The position numbers and the translations under genes were made by a program. This document shows, piece by piece, positions 54,000 through 63,345 of a stretch of DNA of 64,000 nt. The stretch covers positions 620,001-684,000 of the forward strand of contig NZ_CABVIY010000003.1 of NCBI RefSeq assembly GCF_902498195.1. The letters run 5' to 3'. Each line of letters starts with the position of its first letter. The stretch's first letter is position 1. This DNA is from Pseudomonas fluorescens (GTDB taxonomy: Bacteria > Pseudomonadota > Gammaproteobacteria > Pseudomonadales > Pseudomonadaceae). The notes below the pieces were generated by a model, which saw only the letters and a list, made by a program, of their open reading frames with translations, ran no database searches and was not told the DNA's origin.

Positions 54000-56900
54000 T
54001 TATGTACCGTCGATCTGGCTAGCCTCCGCCTGATTGGCTTCGATGGCTTTGATCGCAGCCACTCCTCCTCGCTTGGTGAGGTCTATGCCGATGATCTTGA
54101 TGTCCTCGACGTTAGGAAACCTCGAAGCGATAACCAACCAGTGTTCTTGCAATGCGATTACTAGATCATTAAACCCGACCCGGCCTTTGGTGGGCGTCTC
54201 CCATGTCGCCTGCCCCCCATGGTTGACCAGCAAAAATATGCCGCAGCTTGAGCTTATATCGCGGAGGTAATCCCCGCAGAGTTGGTTCTCGAGTCGTTCG
54301 AAATGCCCGGGGCCGCTCCAGTTTTGTGAAAGCTTAAGCTCGACAGGCACGGGCGCGTAGTTCTGGCTGTTTTGGAATCGATAATCAGGGCGCTTGTCAT
54401 CGGCAAGCTGCTCTTCCTGCGGTACGACGTAGCGTCCCGCAGCACGATCCCTCAACCACTTACCGATGAACTTACGAATGGACGTCTCCTGATTAGTCTG
54501 GAGCAAAATCTCTGCATAGCTGGAGTCGCTATCTTCTAAATCGTGCTTTAAGTCCAGAAGACGATCGATTGCAAGATTCCAGAGGTCACGGTGGGTGGAT
54601 GGCGTGCTTTCCAGTGACTTATGAAATTCGACGACCTTCGATGGTTCCCACGGAGGCGTCTGCGAGTCGGCCGTAGCCTTCTGCTGAGCGTAGAATGCGC
54701 TCCAGGGACGTAATCGCTCCGCAGGGTGGGCCTGTGCGATTTCCTGCAATGCTAGGAATGATTCCTTCCCAGGCGTCTCTCGGATAAAGGCTAAAAGCCC
54801 GTCACGAGCATTCTGGGCATCGTCCCTGGGTCCTGGCGAATAGACTCCTTTTCCTGCACGGTCAATGTCTTCTGCAATACGTATGTATGTGTGCATCAGC
54901 AGATACAGCGATTTGGCATGCTCAACCGTTTTGTAATTCTGCCGACAACGGCTGGAAGTGCGGCTTCCAACAATGGCGACTAGGCAGAGCATGGCAAATT
55001 TGGCTTTTTCCTCATCTGAGGATAACGAGTCGATGCGAGCTGCTAGTGCCGGGATTGCAAGTACCGGCTCCACTCCAACCCACACGGCGTACCAGGTGAG
55101 CGCAATCTCCGCATTGACCTCTTCTACAGCATGCTTGCTGGCGAGCTCGGCCAGAACCTCATCAACGACCGACGACTCCTGCACAATGCTCAGCACAAGC
55201 TGGAGCGACTCAAGGTCGTTTATGTGCTGTGCCAGCCGCACCATGAGCGGAGCAGCAAGCTCCTCGCACATCCAACTCCCACCCCAACGCAGTCTCTGTA
55301 ACACACGATTGCCGCCTGACTCCAAACGCGGCACATCTAACTCGTAGTTGATTTCACGCAGTACGACTTCTTGGATAACACGCGGGTATAGGCTGAAAAG
55401 CTTGGGAAGCCACTCCGGAAAGCCGTTTAGCTCAAGCAGCCCATAGCGAGCTGCATACAGAGCGTTATCAGCGGACATCTGCGAGAAGCGGGATGGCTCC
55501 TCTTTGGCCTCAATAGCTAACCCCGTCAACCCAAAAATCACCTGATAGGGGGTGGAGTTGGCAGCAGCCCCCTCCGATGGCAGCGTCGGGCAATATCCCC
55601 GCCAAAAACTAACAGCACCGGTACGAAACGCTTGAGCAACAGGCATGCCGAACTCAGTTATGAGAGACTGCCAATTACCACTGCTCCAAGTATTTGAAGG
55701 GGATGAACCCTCACGCATCTGATCCATTAGATAAGCTTGGCTTCGAGTCATTACTCCTGGCTCGGGGCTGTTTATCAGGGCCACATCAGAGGCAAGCCCC
55801 TCCCGCCAAGAGCGACGATGCTCTAACTCTTCCGCTTTTCGCTGGGCTGCGTCCTCTTTCCACTGAGCCTGCTGGATCTCCCACTCCTCAACTTCACGCT
55901 CGGGTGGGTTCAAGAGAATTTCAAGCTTCTCGCGTAGCTCGTCGTGCGTTTCAGCTGCTTGCCTGAGCTGAATCTCCCAAGAGGATGGTTTGTCATGCTT
56001 CGTGTAAATGTTGTAAGCCATACTGAGCGCCATCAGGCGATCATGCATATTCGTGAGGTTAGCGATGTGGTCGCAGGCGAGGCTAAAGTTTTGGCTATTC
56101 AACGACCAGAATGGCCGGAAACCAAGCAACTGCCAGACGTTAATTACAGGTTCCCGATGTACTCGGCCGTCACGAGCTAGTCTAACGTCATACCAGAACA
56201 GCTTGTAATCAAGCTCCGGCCAAGTAGGCACGATCTCCCGGAGTTTTTCTCCGAGCTCTCGAGTATCTCGCTCATCATAAATGTGCGCTTGGGCCAGCTT
56301 GCTCAGAATCGCGAGGGCCGAGTCATCAAGCGCAAACGGGTCTCGTGCCTGGAGCAAACGGAGCACTGCCATACCAGCTATCTCGGCTAGCCAGCCGTAC
56401 CTTTTAGAAATAGCGCTGAAACCGTGCTGTTCAGTTGGAGGCTTGTCCAAAAGCACACCGAGCTCGCATATTAGGGCTGGCAGGTTTTCTAGCGGACAAT
56501 CCATCGCCAGGGAAGAAAGCTTCAACGCTAGGGCATCTCTACCGCTATAGCGCTCCTTCTTCGCACTTCTCTCGATTGCCTTTAGTAGCCAAGGAAGCCA
56601 TTGAGTATCGAGCGCAAGCCCATCAAGCAGCTCAGCTAACAATTCCCGGTTAACTTTGGAGTCTCCTGCCAGCAACGCTAGGCGCACATCGGCTACATCT
56701 AGGGCAGTTCCCAGGTCGATAACAGCTCGGATTGCTGCCAAACGAGTATGTTTGTGCTGAGCATTGAGGGCAAATTGCTTAGTCTCTGCAAGTGCCCCCA
56801 CCACCTCACCCTGCCATATCATTCTTAAAAGGAACCAGGCAATGTCATCGTTGGTACGGTAAAGCGTCAGTAATTCTTTGATGTCTTCAGTGAGGTCGTG

Positions 56901-58343
56901 GTGCGCGAATCGCTGTACAGCTGAAAAGTCAGTCATCGTCCAACTGTGAGCCGGCTGCGCCAAGTGCTCGCACGCTTTACGCAGTACTCTCTGACGTGTA
57001 CTCAGTGGAAGCTGTCCAGGATCGCCTCCCTCAAAAAATACTTCCGGAGCAACCTCCTCTAGCCGTTTACAAATGGACTCATCCAACAGCGCCAGCCAGG
57101 GCAAAACTGGACGCATCGAAGGATTGATAACCTCTAGCCCGTATTGTGTGCAGAAGAACAAGTTCTCGATTTTGACCCGCGAACCTGCGCCACGTATCAG
57201 CTCGTGAAGCCATTCCGCTGTTAGATACTCTCGGACAGTGCGATGGTGGAAACGAACCGTTCCATAGATGCCCGGCTCGAAAATTGGTCGATTCAGCAAA
57301 GCTGCTGATTCTGTGTCATTCCAATCCGTCAGCACGTCGCGAATGGGAATCCCCCTTTTATTGGTCTCACCGTCAGGAGGGACGCGGATCGCAGACGTTT
57401 GCCCTAATGTTGTTGCTGCTGCAATTAGGCGCACACCTTCTCTGAGCCTATCTGGAGCAATTGGTCTAGATTCGGCGCGATCTTGGTCATGCTCTTCAAG
57501 GCGGCGATTAATGCTGCTTTTCATGAGTTCCAAGCGCGAGCCTATTCGATGGTGCTCGAGCCAAAAATCGACGAGTTCCAAGAAGTCCAGAGGGCGCGTG
57601 GTTAGCGACCATGCTTCCTTGCGCTCAACTGCGGAACGAAACCCTTTGATGTCTTGGACGCCAGTGGCATTTAAGAAGCGATCAATCTGCTCGTCATGGA
57701 TGTCGTCCAGCGTCACCAAGAGGAACGACGTATCTGGCTCGGTTTTGTCTGTAACCGTTTGCACAACGTGCACAAAACCATCAGTAATTTTGGAAGATGT
57801 TTGCCGAGCTACGGGCCCAAAAGCAAAAGCCTTTTCACAGATCGCAAGATCCGTCTTTGCGCGCCACGCTGTGCTTCGTCCAGTGATGATTATGTGCGCT
57901 CGGGTCAGAGCGTTTTGGGTCAATCGGCCAAGTTTTCGGATCGCACGCTCGAAATCCTTCGGATCATTTAACCGAGCCTCGTCGACTGAATCCATAAGGA
58001 GCCAGCCCTCTGCATCTGAAGAGAGCCAGCTCTCAAACTCATCAAACGTCCCCACCTCGAAGGAGTCCTCCAAGTCTGAAGTGACGTTCTCAATACGAAG
58101 AAAGAAAGAAGTTTTGCCTTGGCTCCGGAGCTGGCAAGCGACGTTTCGGATCTCAGCAGTTTTACCTGATCCCGCCTCGGACAGCAGTATCACCCGATTA
58201 TGAGTTAGCAAGTCAGGCCAGTGGAGCTCTCCCTGCCGGCTATGCCTACCGCTTAGGTCGACATCGTCAGACGCATCAGCATCTAGAGATATTTTGGAGA
58301 ACGTGCGATCGAGGTCAATGAAGTCGTCCGAGTGCATGGCCAT
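54000..58343 (-). CDS. Large NTPase fused to a C-terminal PD-(D/E)XK nuclease, putative antiphage protein
   Basis: This protein of about 1447 aa begins with a short leader, then a P-loop NTPase (Walker A SEAGSGKT near residue 60, Walker B WLLMDSVDEA near residue 118, HIIITGRS near residue 150 like a NACHT/STAND sensor). A long helical middle of about 1000 residues follows. The last 130 residues hold a nuclease-like core: D in KRPDYRF, then VPVELKLS (E-x-K) and a Q-x4-Y-like ENQLCGDYL. Such sensor-nuclease architectures are common in phage defence (Avs-like), but this exact family is not recognised. The start is ATG 58343; TTG 58355 and ATG 58337 are alternatives. A C-terminal fragment of a second copy lies at 44808-44965. 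Confidence 0.72.
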   Translation of the reverse strand: MAMHSDDFIDLDRTFSKISLDADASDDVDLSGRHSRQGELHWPDLLTHNRVILLSEAGSGKTAEIRNVACQLRSQGKTSFFLRIENVTSDLEDSFEVGTFDEFESWLSSDAEGWLLMDSVDEARLNDPKDFERAIRKLGRLTQNALTRAHIIITGRSTAWRAKTDLAICEKAFAFGPVARQTSSKITDGFVHVVQTVTDKTEPDTSFLLVTLDDIHDEQIDRFLNATGVQDIKGFRSAVERKEAWSLTTRPLDFLELVDFWLEHHRIGSRLELMKSSINRRLEEHDQDRAESRPIAPDRLREGVRLIAAATTLGQTSAIRVPPDGETNKRGIPIRDVLTDWNDTESAALLNRPIFEPGIYGTVRFHHRTVREYLTAEWLHELIRGAGSRVKIENLFFCTQYGLEVINPSMRPVLPWLALLDESICKRLEEVAPEVFFEGGDPGQLPLSTRQRVLRKACEHLAQPAHSWTMTDFSAVQRFAHHDLTEDIKELLTLYRTNDDIAWFLLRMIWQGEVVGALAETKQFALNAQHKHTRLAAIRAVIDLGTALDVADVRLALLAGDSKVNRELLAELLDGLALDTQWLPWLLKAIERSAKKERYSGRDALALKLSSLAMDCPLENLPALICELGVLLDKPPTEQHGFSAISKRYGWLAEIAGMAVLRLLQARDPFALDDSALAILSKLAQAHIYDERDTRELGEKLREIVPTWPELDYKLFWYDVRLARDGRVHREPVINVWQLLGFRPFWSLNSQNFSLACDHIANLTNMHDRLMALSMAYNIYTKHDKPSSWEIQLRQAAETHDELREKLEILLNPPEREVEEWEIQQAQWKEDAAQRKAEELEHRRSWREGLASDVALINSPEPGVMTRSQAYLMDQMREGSSPSNTWSSGNWQSLITEFGMPVAQAFRTGAVSFWRGYCPTLPSEGAAANSTPYQVIFGLTGLAIEAKEEPSRFSQMSADNALYAARYGLLELNGFPEWLPKLFSLYPRVIQEVVLREINYELDVPRLESGGNRVLQRLRWGGSWMCEELAAPLMVRLAQHINDLESLQLVLSIVQESSVVDEVLAELASKHAVEEVNAEIALTWYAVWVGVEPVLAIPALAARIDSLSSDEEKAKFAMLCLVAIVGSRTSSRCRQNYKTVEHAKSLYLLMHTYIRIAEDIDRAGKGVYSPGPRDDAQNARDGLLAFIRETPGKESFLALQEIAQAHPAERLRPWSAFYAQQKATADSQTPPWEPSKVVEFHKSLESTPSTHRDLWNLAIDRLLDLKHDLEDSDSSYAEILLQTNQETSIRKFIGKWLRDRAAGRYVVPQEEQLADDKRPDYRFQNSQNYAPVPVELKLSQNWSGPGHFERLENQLCGDYLRDISSSCGIFLLVNHGGQATWETPTKGRVGFNDLVIALQEHWLVIASRFPNVEDIKIIGIDLTKRGGVAAIKAIEANQAEASQIDGT

Positions 58344-58439
58344 AGTGAGTCTCAAGGCAGGTCAGGAGCAGTCCCGACGCGGGCTGCTGAGGCTCTACCA
58401 TCGTACTCGAAATGCCATCTCCGCCGGCGACCTGTGCTG

Positions 58440-58524
58440 GGAGATTGACTTGTATCCCGAATAACGAGATCAGCTTTGTATCTTGGTTGAGCTGAGTGAA
58501 CTCACAGTCCCAAAATACCTTCAT
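58440..58524 (-). pseudogene. 5' fragment of a DEDD 3'-5' exonuclease
   Basis: Minus-strand translation from 58524 reads MKVFWDCEFTQLNQDTKLIS and then departs from any expected continuation. D-x-E-F near the N-terminus and the following TKLIS match exonuclease motif I of small RNase-AS-like 3'-5' exonucleases common in Pseudomonas. Only about 25 codons remain, directly upstream of the large NTPase gene. The right-hand end of homology is approximate. Confidence 0.55.
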
Positions 58525-58658
58525 CACCTTCCGTCCTATGCGTGCTCTCATCCGCACTCATGACTGCGGTGTATCCTTGGCTAGGGCAGACACCGGACGA
58601 GTGAAGCCTAGAGAATCGAAGAGAAATAATTGGACGAAGCTATGCGAGTATCTGGTTA

Positions 58659-59330
58659 ATGAAGAATGTCCGACTAATCCGCCACGGAGAAAGTGCTGCC
58701 AACGCTGGCAAAGCCAGCCTGGATCACGCGACCATTCCTCTCACGCCGAAAGGTGTTGAGCAAGCATATCTGGTGGCCCAGTCATTCAACCATGCTCCCG
58801 CTCTCATAGTCGCTTCCCCGTTCTTTCGAGCGCAGGTAACCGCAACGGCGACCGTAGCTGCCTTCCCTGCTACCCCGCTTGAAACTTGGCCCATTCATGA
58901 GTTTACGTACCTTGAACCAGCAAGGTGCGCCAACACAACTGTTGCGCAGAGGCAAAATTGGGTGGAGGCATATTGGGCCAAGTCAGACCCCACGTTCAGG
59001 GATGGTGCGGGCGCGGAGTCATTCATGGATTTCATATTTAGAGTCCAGTCGTTCCTGGATCAACTCGCAAAGCATCCCGCCCAAGACATCGCAGTATTTT
59101 CGCATGGGCAGTTCATCAATGCTGTTGCTTGGTTGATCGAGCGAAAGCCGGAGACCATTGATGGCCGAGCTATGGCGGACTGGCGCGAATACGAGATCAC
59201 GAACCCTGTGCCCAACTGTTGTGGGTACCTGCTAAGCAGGCGCCCCGCCGATGATACTTGGCGAATATGCCCTCAAGTGGGCCCAGATGGTTCGTGCTCA
59301 AAACTCGTTCTGTCGCCATTTGGGAAATGA
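58659..59330 (+). CDS. Histidine phosphatase superfamily protein
   Basis: This 223-aa protein has the phosphohistidine motif LIRHGESAAN at the N-terminus, an Arg in ASPFFRAQVTA, Glu in the central part and the second His in FSHGQFINAV. It is a phosphoglycerate-mutase-like phosphatase. The substrate is unknown. It sits between two nuclease genes in the island, so nucleotide or signal turnover in defence is possible. The ribosome site is weak. Confidence 0.78.
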   Translation: MKNVRLIRHGESAANAGKASLDHATIPLTPKGVEQAYLVAQSFNHAPALIVASPFFRAQVTATATVAAFPATPLETWPIHEFTYLEPARCANTTVAQRQNWVEAYWAKSDPTFRDGAGAESFMDFIFRVQSFLDQLAKHPAQDIAVFSHGQFINAVAWLIERKPETIDGRAMADWREYEITNPVPNCCGYLLSRRPADDTWRICPQVGPDGSCSKLVLSPFGK

Positions 59331-59361
59331 TCATTTCTTCGGCGCACTTATAGCGGCAACT

Positions 59362-60528
59362 CTAGTTACTTTCTTCCTCGGCCTGGAAGATTTCGATGAG
59401 TTTCTGATTGTAGTCATCCAGGTAGCTCTGAAGACCATCCCGGTCGATCAGCCGCACACCAGCCGTGCTGGCCAATTCCTTTGCAGACTTCGTGTAGTAC
59501 GAGTTGGTAACCACCATGGCCTCGTCGCATCCGTAGAAAGCCTTGGCAGAAATGGCTTGCTGGACAGCTGCGTTACCTACAGACCCGGAATAATTTTTTG
59601 CCTGGATCACCATGTTTTTGCCGAAGCGACTAACGAAAAGATCGGCACCTTGATCAGCAGTCTTTTTGGTCTCTTTAACGTCATAGCCAATAGTCTGAAA
59701 AATCTCGACCAGGAAGGCTTCAAACTGAAATCCGTCCATTGCATCCACCAGGTACATGGTGATGAACTGGTTCGGATTGAAATGCTCGAGTTGTGATCCC
59801 AACCGCTCGACGAGGATATCGAAATAGATTTCCTCACATAGGCTCAAGCCATTCCGAAAAACCTGTAGCGGAAGCAGCGGTACGCCAGATGTGGAGGCTG
59901 CTTGGAGAGTGAATTGGACATTGGGAAATGGGACGTCATTTTCCCAGAGGTAGTAGTAGAACAAGGCCAGGTCAGACCTGAACGTTGTACCAGCCTCTTC
60001 AATCCAGGAACGTAAGGTGTCGGCTAGATCAGCTCGAATGTGACGGGTCAGCTCTCTTGAAAAACCAAGATACGCAGAGTTGAAAGCTGTGGTCTGCAGC
60101 AGTTTGTCCAAGAGAGATGGAAGCCCTTCAAGCTCGTCAAAGCCTTTGCGGATCAAGACTTCCCTGAACAGCTCTCTTTCGCTGTACACACCATCCAATC
60201 GCGGGCCAGGCGCCCCTGTGCCATCGCTAGTGCCTGTGCTTTCACGGGTGGTGTGAATGAAGTTCGTGAAGTAAGGCTGCTTCAGCTCCGAATATTTTCT
60301 CAACACGTTGTTTAGGAGATCGTTGAGCTGCGCTTGCTCCTTCTTTTTGCCGAAGAAATCTTGAATCAAGCCCTTGGATCTGTATTGAAAGTCTGGATAA
60401 AAAGAAGGATCCAGAGGAGTGAGGTGCCGCAACGTGAGCTCTGATGATGGCGAAACTTGAGAGCCCATGCACCACGGGCACGCTATCTCAAACGTAGTTC
60501 TGTTGCATCCGTTGCACTGGTAAATCAT
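59362..60528 (-). CDS. Mrr-type restriction endonuclease with N-terminal zinc ribbon
   Basis: This 388-aa protein starts with a zinc ribbon (C5-x2-C8, C17-x2-C20), has a helical middle of about 240 residues and ends with an Mrr-catalytic PD-(D/E)XK domain (from about residue 264): FEAFLVEIFQTIGYDV, D296 in DQGADLFV, Q309-x-K311 in VIQAKNY, and SAKAFYGCDEAMVVTNS. Such type IV enzymes cut modified DNA. The extended middle is not recognised and may sense the target. The start at 60528 follows AAAGGAAT. Confidence 0.78.
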   Translation of the reverse strand: MIYQCNGCNRTTFEIACPWCMGSQVSPSSELTLRHLTPLDPSFYPDFQYRSKGLIQDFFGKKKEQAQLNDLLNNVLRKYSELKQPYFTNFIHTTRESTGTSDGTGAPGPRLDGVYSERELFREVLIRKGFDELEGLPSLLDKLLQTTAFNSAYLGFSRELTRHIRADLADTLRSWIEEAGTTFRSDLALFYYYLWENDVPFPNVQFTLQAASTSGVPLLPLQVFRNGLSLCEEIYFDILVERLGSQLEHFNPNQFITMYLVDAMDGFQFEAFLVEIFQTIGYDVKETKKTADQGADLFVSRFGKNMVIQAKNYSGSVGNAAVQQAISAKAFYGCDEAMVVTNSYYTKSAKELASTAGVRLIDRDGLQSYLDDYNQKLIEIFQAEEESN

Positions 60529-61006
60529 TGTGCCGATTCCTTTCCTGAGTCATCGCGCAGTTTCGCGCTAAATCGTGCAAGCGAACATAGCTCACTGCCA
60601 TCACTCAGTCCATGAGCCTATCTTCAGTGCAACGCGCTTGAGTCAGGATTACAAGTATTCCGCCCATTTAATGCCCATCTCTAACTACTCGATGGCTCTA
60701 CTAGCTCCGCCTACAGCAAGCCTGCCTCGCTTAAGCGTAGCTATTCCTATCCTAGGGCCATGCTCTGCCGAACCACCGACCATATGGCGACAAGCGGACA
60801 ATCTCCGTTTGACAGCCATGGAGAGTGGGGATACTTTCTCTGCTCGCATGGCTGACCCCATGTCCATAGGCCACCTATGGGAATCAAACAGTCGTAAAAG
60901 CGAACCAGATGCAAACAGAACAAATGAAGCACCTTCCCAGCCGGGCAAAGTGACTTTGTTTAGTGGCCTGACACTGTCCAAAAGCCCAAATTTTGGAGAA
61001 CGTGCT
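60529..61006. other. Leader region of the 61007 gene
   Basis: An in-frame extension of the 61007 gene is open back to 60575 but reads as low-quality protein. I see no separate gene. The divergent promoters of the Mrr-type gene and of the 61007 gene should lie here. Confidence 0.5.
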
Positions 61007-62017
61007 ATGAACACGAAATCAGAAAACCTGCAAGAATTTACCCTGACGATCCTGGGTAAAGATCGGACTCCGATTCGCCAGAAGGTCTTTGATAGCAAAG
61101 ACTTCATCCTGCCTGGCACTCGGGTTGGCGCTGACAACCGTGAGCCTAAAACCCGTAAAGAGAAGATGGACGCCTGGGCCCGAGCCCCGCTGAGTGAGCG
61201 GGATATCGAGATCACAGCCCTTATGCGTCAGCCGAACCCATTCCATCATCTCGTCAAGGCGATTGATACCTCCCAGCTCACGCTTTCGATTCCCTACAAG
61301 GGCATCAAGGTCAAGGTCAAAGACCTTCGCGAGGCAGCTCTGAAGGCTGCGCCGGAGGGTACGAAGATCGGTGTGGCCTTCGACACCTACGCCAAAGAGC
61401 AGTACGACCAATCCTATTCTGATCTGGTCAGCGATGCCCGGAACAAGATCATCGCCAGGTTCAAGGCTGCATTCGCGGAGAACCTTGATCACGACCCGAT
61501 GAACGATGAATACCACACGGATAAGGATATTTTCCTGCACCTTCCTGTGTGGACGACTGAAAGCGCCATCAAGGAATACAAGTCACTCGCGAAGCAAGGT
61601 CATGTGTACTCCCAATACCTGGCCGGCCTGTTCCTTGCCTCGAACGCTGGCGGCTACAAGGCTGAGTGTGTTGAGTACCTGCTGATGGCCTACGAAAACA
61701 AACAGCCCGAAGCCATGCGCGTACTCGCTGAGTTCCTGCATTTCAAGAACGACTACTACGGCGCTGCGCAGTGTGCGCTTCTGTCCATTGACGGCGGCGA
61801 TGACTACTCGGTGAAGATCTTTCGAGAAGTGCTGGGCAATACCTCTCACCAGGTGATGCAGACGAGTCGGGGGGTGGTGCCGCTTAGCTTTGTGATCATT
61901 GAGAACCTCCGTGCAAACGGGTTCGACTCAATCCTGAGGGAGCATTTCAACGAGTTCAATCCTGATCCGCAGCCTGAAATGCGTATTCCTGGTTTTCTCA
62001 AAGGGGGTCGGGCATGA
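61007..62017 (+). CDS. Unknown protein with Sel1/TPR-like repeats
   Basis: This 336-aa protein starts at ATG 61007 behind TTGGAGAA. The N-terminal half is unrecognised (TLTILGKDRTPIRQKVFDSK). The second half looks helical-repeat-like: YKSLAKQGHVYSQYLAGLFL, CVEYLLMAYENKQPEAMRVL and YGAAQCALLSIDGGDDYSVK fit Sel1/TPR spacing. It overlaps the next gene by four bases (ATGA), so the two products probably act together. The GC content is higher than that of the neighbours, which suggests another origin. Confidence 0.6.
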   Translation: MNTKSENLQEFTLTILGKDRTPIRQKVFDSKDFILPGTRVGADNREPKTRKEKMDAWARAPLSERDIEITALMRQPNPFHHLVKAIDTSQLTLSIPYKGIKVKVKDLREAALKAAPEGTKIGVAFDTYAKEQYDQSYSDLVSDARNKIIARFKAAFAENLDHDPMNDEYHTDKDIFLHLPVWTTESAIKEYKSLAKQGHVYSQYLAGLFLASNAGGYKAECVEYLLMAYENKQPEAMRVLAEFLHFKNDYYGAAQCALLSIDGGDDYSVKIFREVLGNTSHQVMQTSRGVVPLSFVIIENLRANGFDSILREHFNEFNPDPQPEMRIPGFLKGGRA

Positions 62018-62286
62018 GCGGCATTCAAATGTGGGATAACGGCTCTGACGAAGAGCAGGAAGAGTTCGAGTGCCTCGATTGCGGGTGCACCACGTCCGAG
62101 GCTGACTTCGAGTCAGTCGACGACGAGCTGAACCAGCAAAGTCCGCGCTGCCCTGGCTGTCAGAGCTTGCACCGGATCTCCCGCGCAACATGCGACTGTG
62201 GTGAGCCGGCGACTCATGAGGTTGAGTCTGGGTTCGTTTGCGACGATTGCCATGACCACTACGTCAGCGGGTACATCCGCGACTGA
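62014..62286 (+). CDS. Small acidic zinc-ribbon protein
   Basis: This 90-aa protein has three Cys pairs: C-L-D-C-G-C (FECLDCGCTT), CPGC (RCPGCQSLH) and C-D-C / C-D-D-C-H (ATCDCGEPATHEVESGFVCD). These suggest two zinc sites. It overlaps the repeat protein gene (ATGA). The function is unknown. An adaptor or regulator for the larger partner is a guess. Confidence 0.6.
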   Translation: MSGIQMWDNGSDEEQEEFECLDCGCTTSEADFESVDDELNQQSPRCPGCQSLHRISRATCDCGEPATHEVESGFVCDDCHDHYVSGYIRD

Positions 62287-62490
62287 TGTATATAGATGTG
62301 GGGCGTGCATAGTTGTTCCGCACGGCCCCACACACCAATCGGATGTCAAGCATTCGACTTTTCGAATCGCTCGCCAACACGCGCAAAAATCCATCCAGCT
62401 CTTAGAAATTGTGAATCACCTTCAAGCGCGACTGCCTCAAAATCCAAAAAAACACCGTTAGCTGAGGAACACGATAAAGTAACGCCTAAA

Positions 62491-63345
62491 TTAGAATACG
62501 CTTGAGCAGAAACGATGGTCGGTAGAAAGCGCTTGATACATCACCTTTTTCCAGTGATTTGGAAACAGTCGTGCGCTCGCCACAGAGTTTAAAAATTGCG
62601 CAAATTCCTGAGGACTTAAGTTAGCTAAAAAGCCACGCCTTTGATCGATAAGCACACCCAGCTCCTCTCCTGCTTGAATAGCATAACGCTTGCCTAAGTC
62701 GAAATCAGAAAAGTGATTTATTGCACGACTCGCATCCACTTGCGGCCATGCCTGAGGAACGCTAGTAAAAAAACGAATGTAACATGGATCTGTGTACACG
62801 ACCTCTGCCGAAACCCATTGTTCTAAAAAGAAGCGGTCTGAATCTAAATAAGGATGGATGGGCTGGCCAGCAGCATCCTGAGCCAAGCCATTACTCTTTC
62901 CGGTATTGCAATCTCTACACGATGGAATCAGATTTTGAGGATTCACAGAATACTGAGGATAGTGAGCCTTCGGCAAATAATGGTCAAGGCTTTGGGGTCT
63001 GCCAATTCCTCCGCAGTAGGGGCACTTCTCATTAGCCGCAGTTAGTATCCGATCGTAATAGTCTCGACCAGGATGGCGCTGAACCATACTGTAATCATAG
63101 AGATTGATAAGTTCACTTTTTAATAACGTTCCACACACGACAGGATCATCTCCTCTTGCAGCTAATAGCGGAGGGATGGAAAAAAGCGTACCTAAGAATG
63201 CATGGTATTGATATGCAACTGCTGCCGCCTCAATCTCGACTGATGAGTCGAGCATTCGCTGCCTGGCGAGGGGCTGCACGATAGAGTTTGCGCAGTGGGT
63301 GAAAGACTGTAGACCAGTCACTGCGGGGGGATTAATGCGATTCAA
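62491..63345 (-). CDS. ptuB: HNH nuclease, PtuB-like (Septu defence)
   Basis: This 284-aa protein contains an HNH centre with paired cysteines: CPYC (108-111), D121-H122 in LDHYLPKAHYP, NLIPSC and CRDC (143-146). It is encoded directly after an ABC-type ATPase and translation starts at TTG 63345 overlapping the ATPase stop (TTGA), behind GGAG. ATPase plus HNH nuclease in this order is the Septu (PtuAB) arrangement, also used as effector pair in some retrons. The nuclease would cut nucleic acid when phage infection is sensed. Confidence 0.75.
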   Translation of the reverse strand: MNRINPPAVTGLQSFTHCANSIVQPLARQRMLDSSVEIEAAAVAYQYHAFLGTLFSIPPLLAARGDDPVVCGTLLKSELINLYDYSMVQRHPGRDYYDRILTAANEKCPYCGGIGRPQSLDHYLPKAHYPQYSVNPQNLIPSCRDCNTGKSNGLAQDAAGQPIHPYLDSDRFFLEQWVSAEVVYTDPCYIRFFTSVPQAWPQVDASRAINHFSDFDLGKRYAIQAGEELGVLIDQRRGFLANLSPQEFAQFLNSVASARLFPNHWKKVMYQALSTDHRFCSSVF

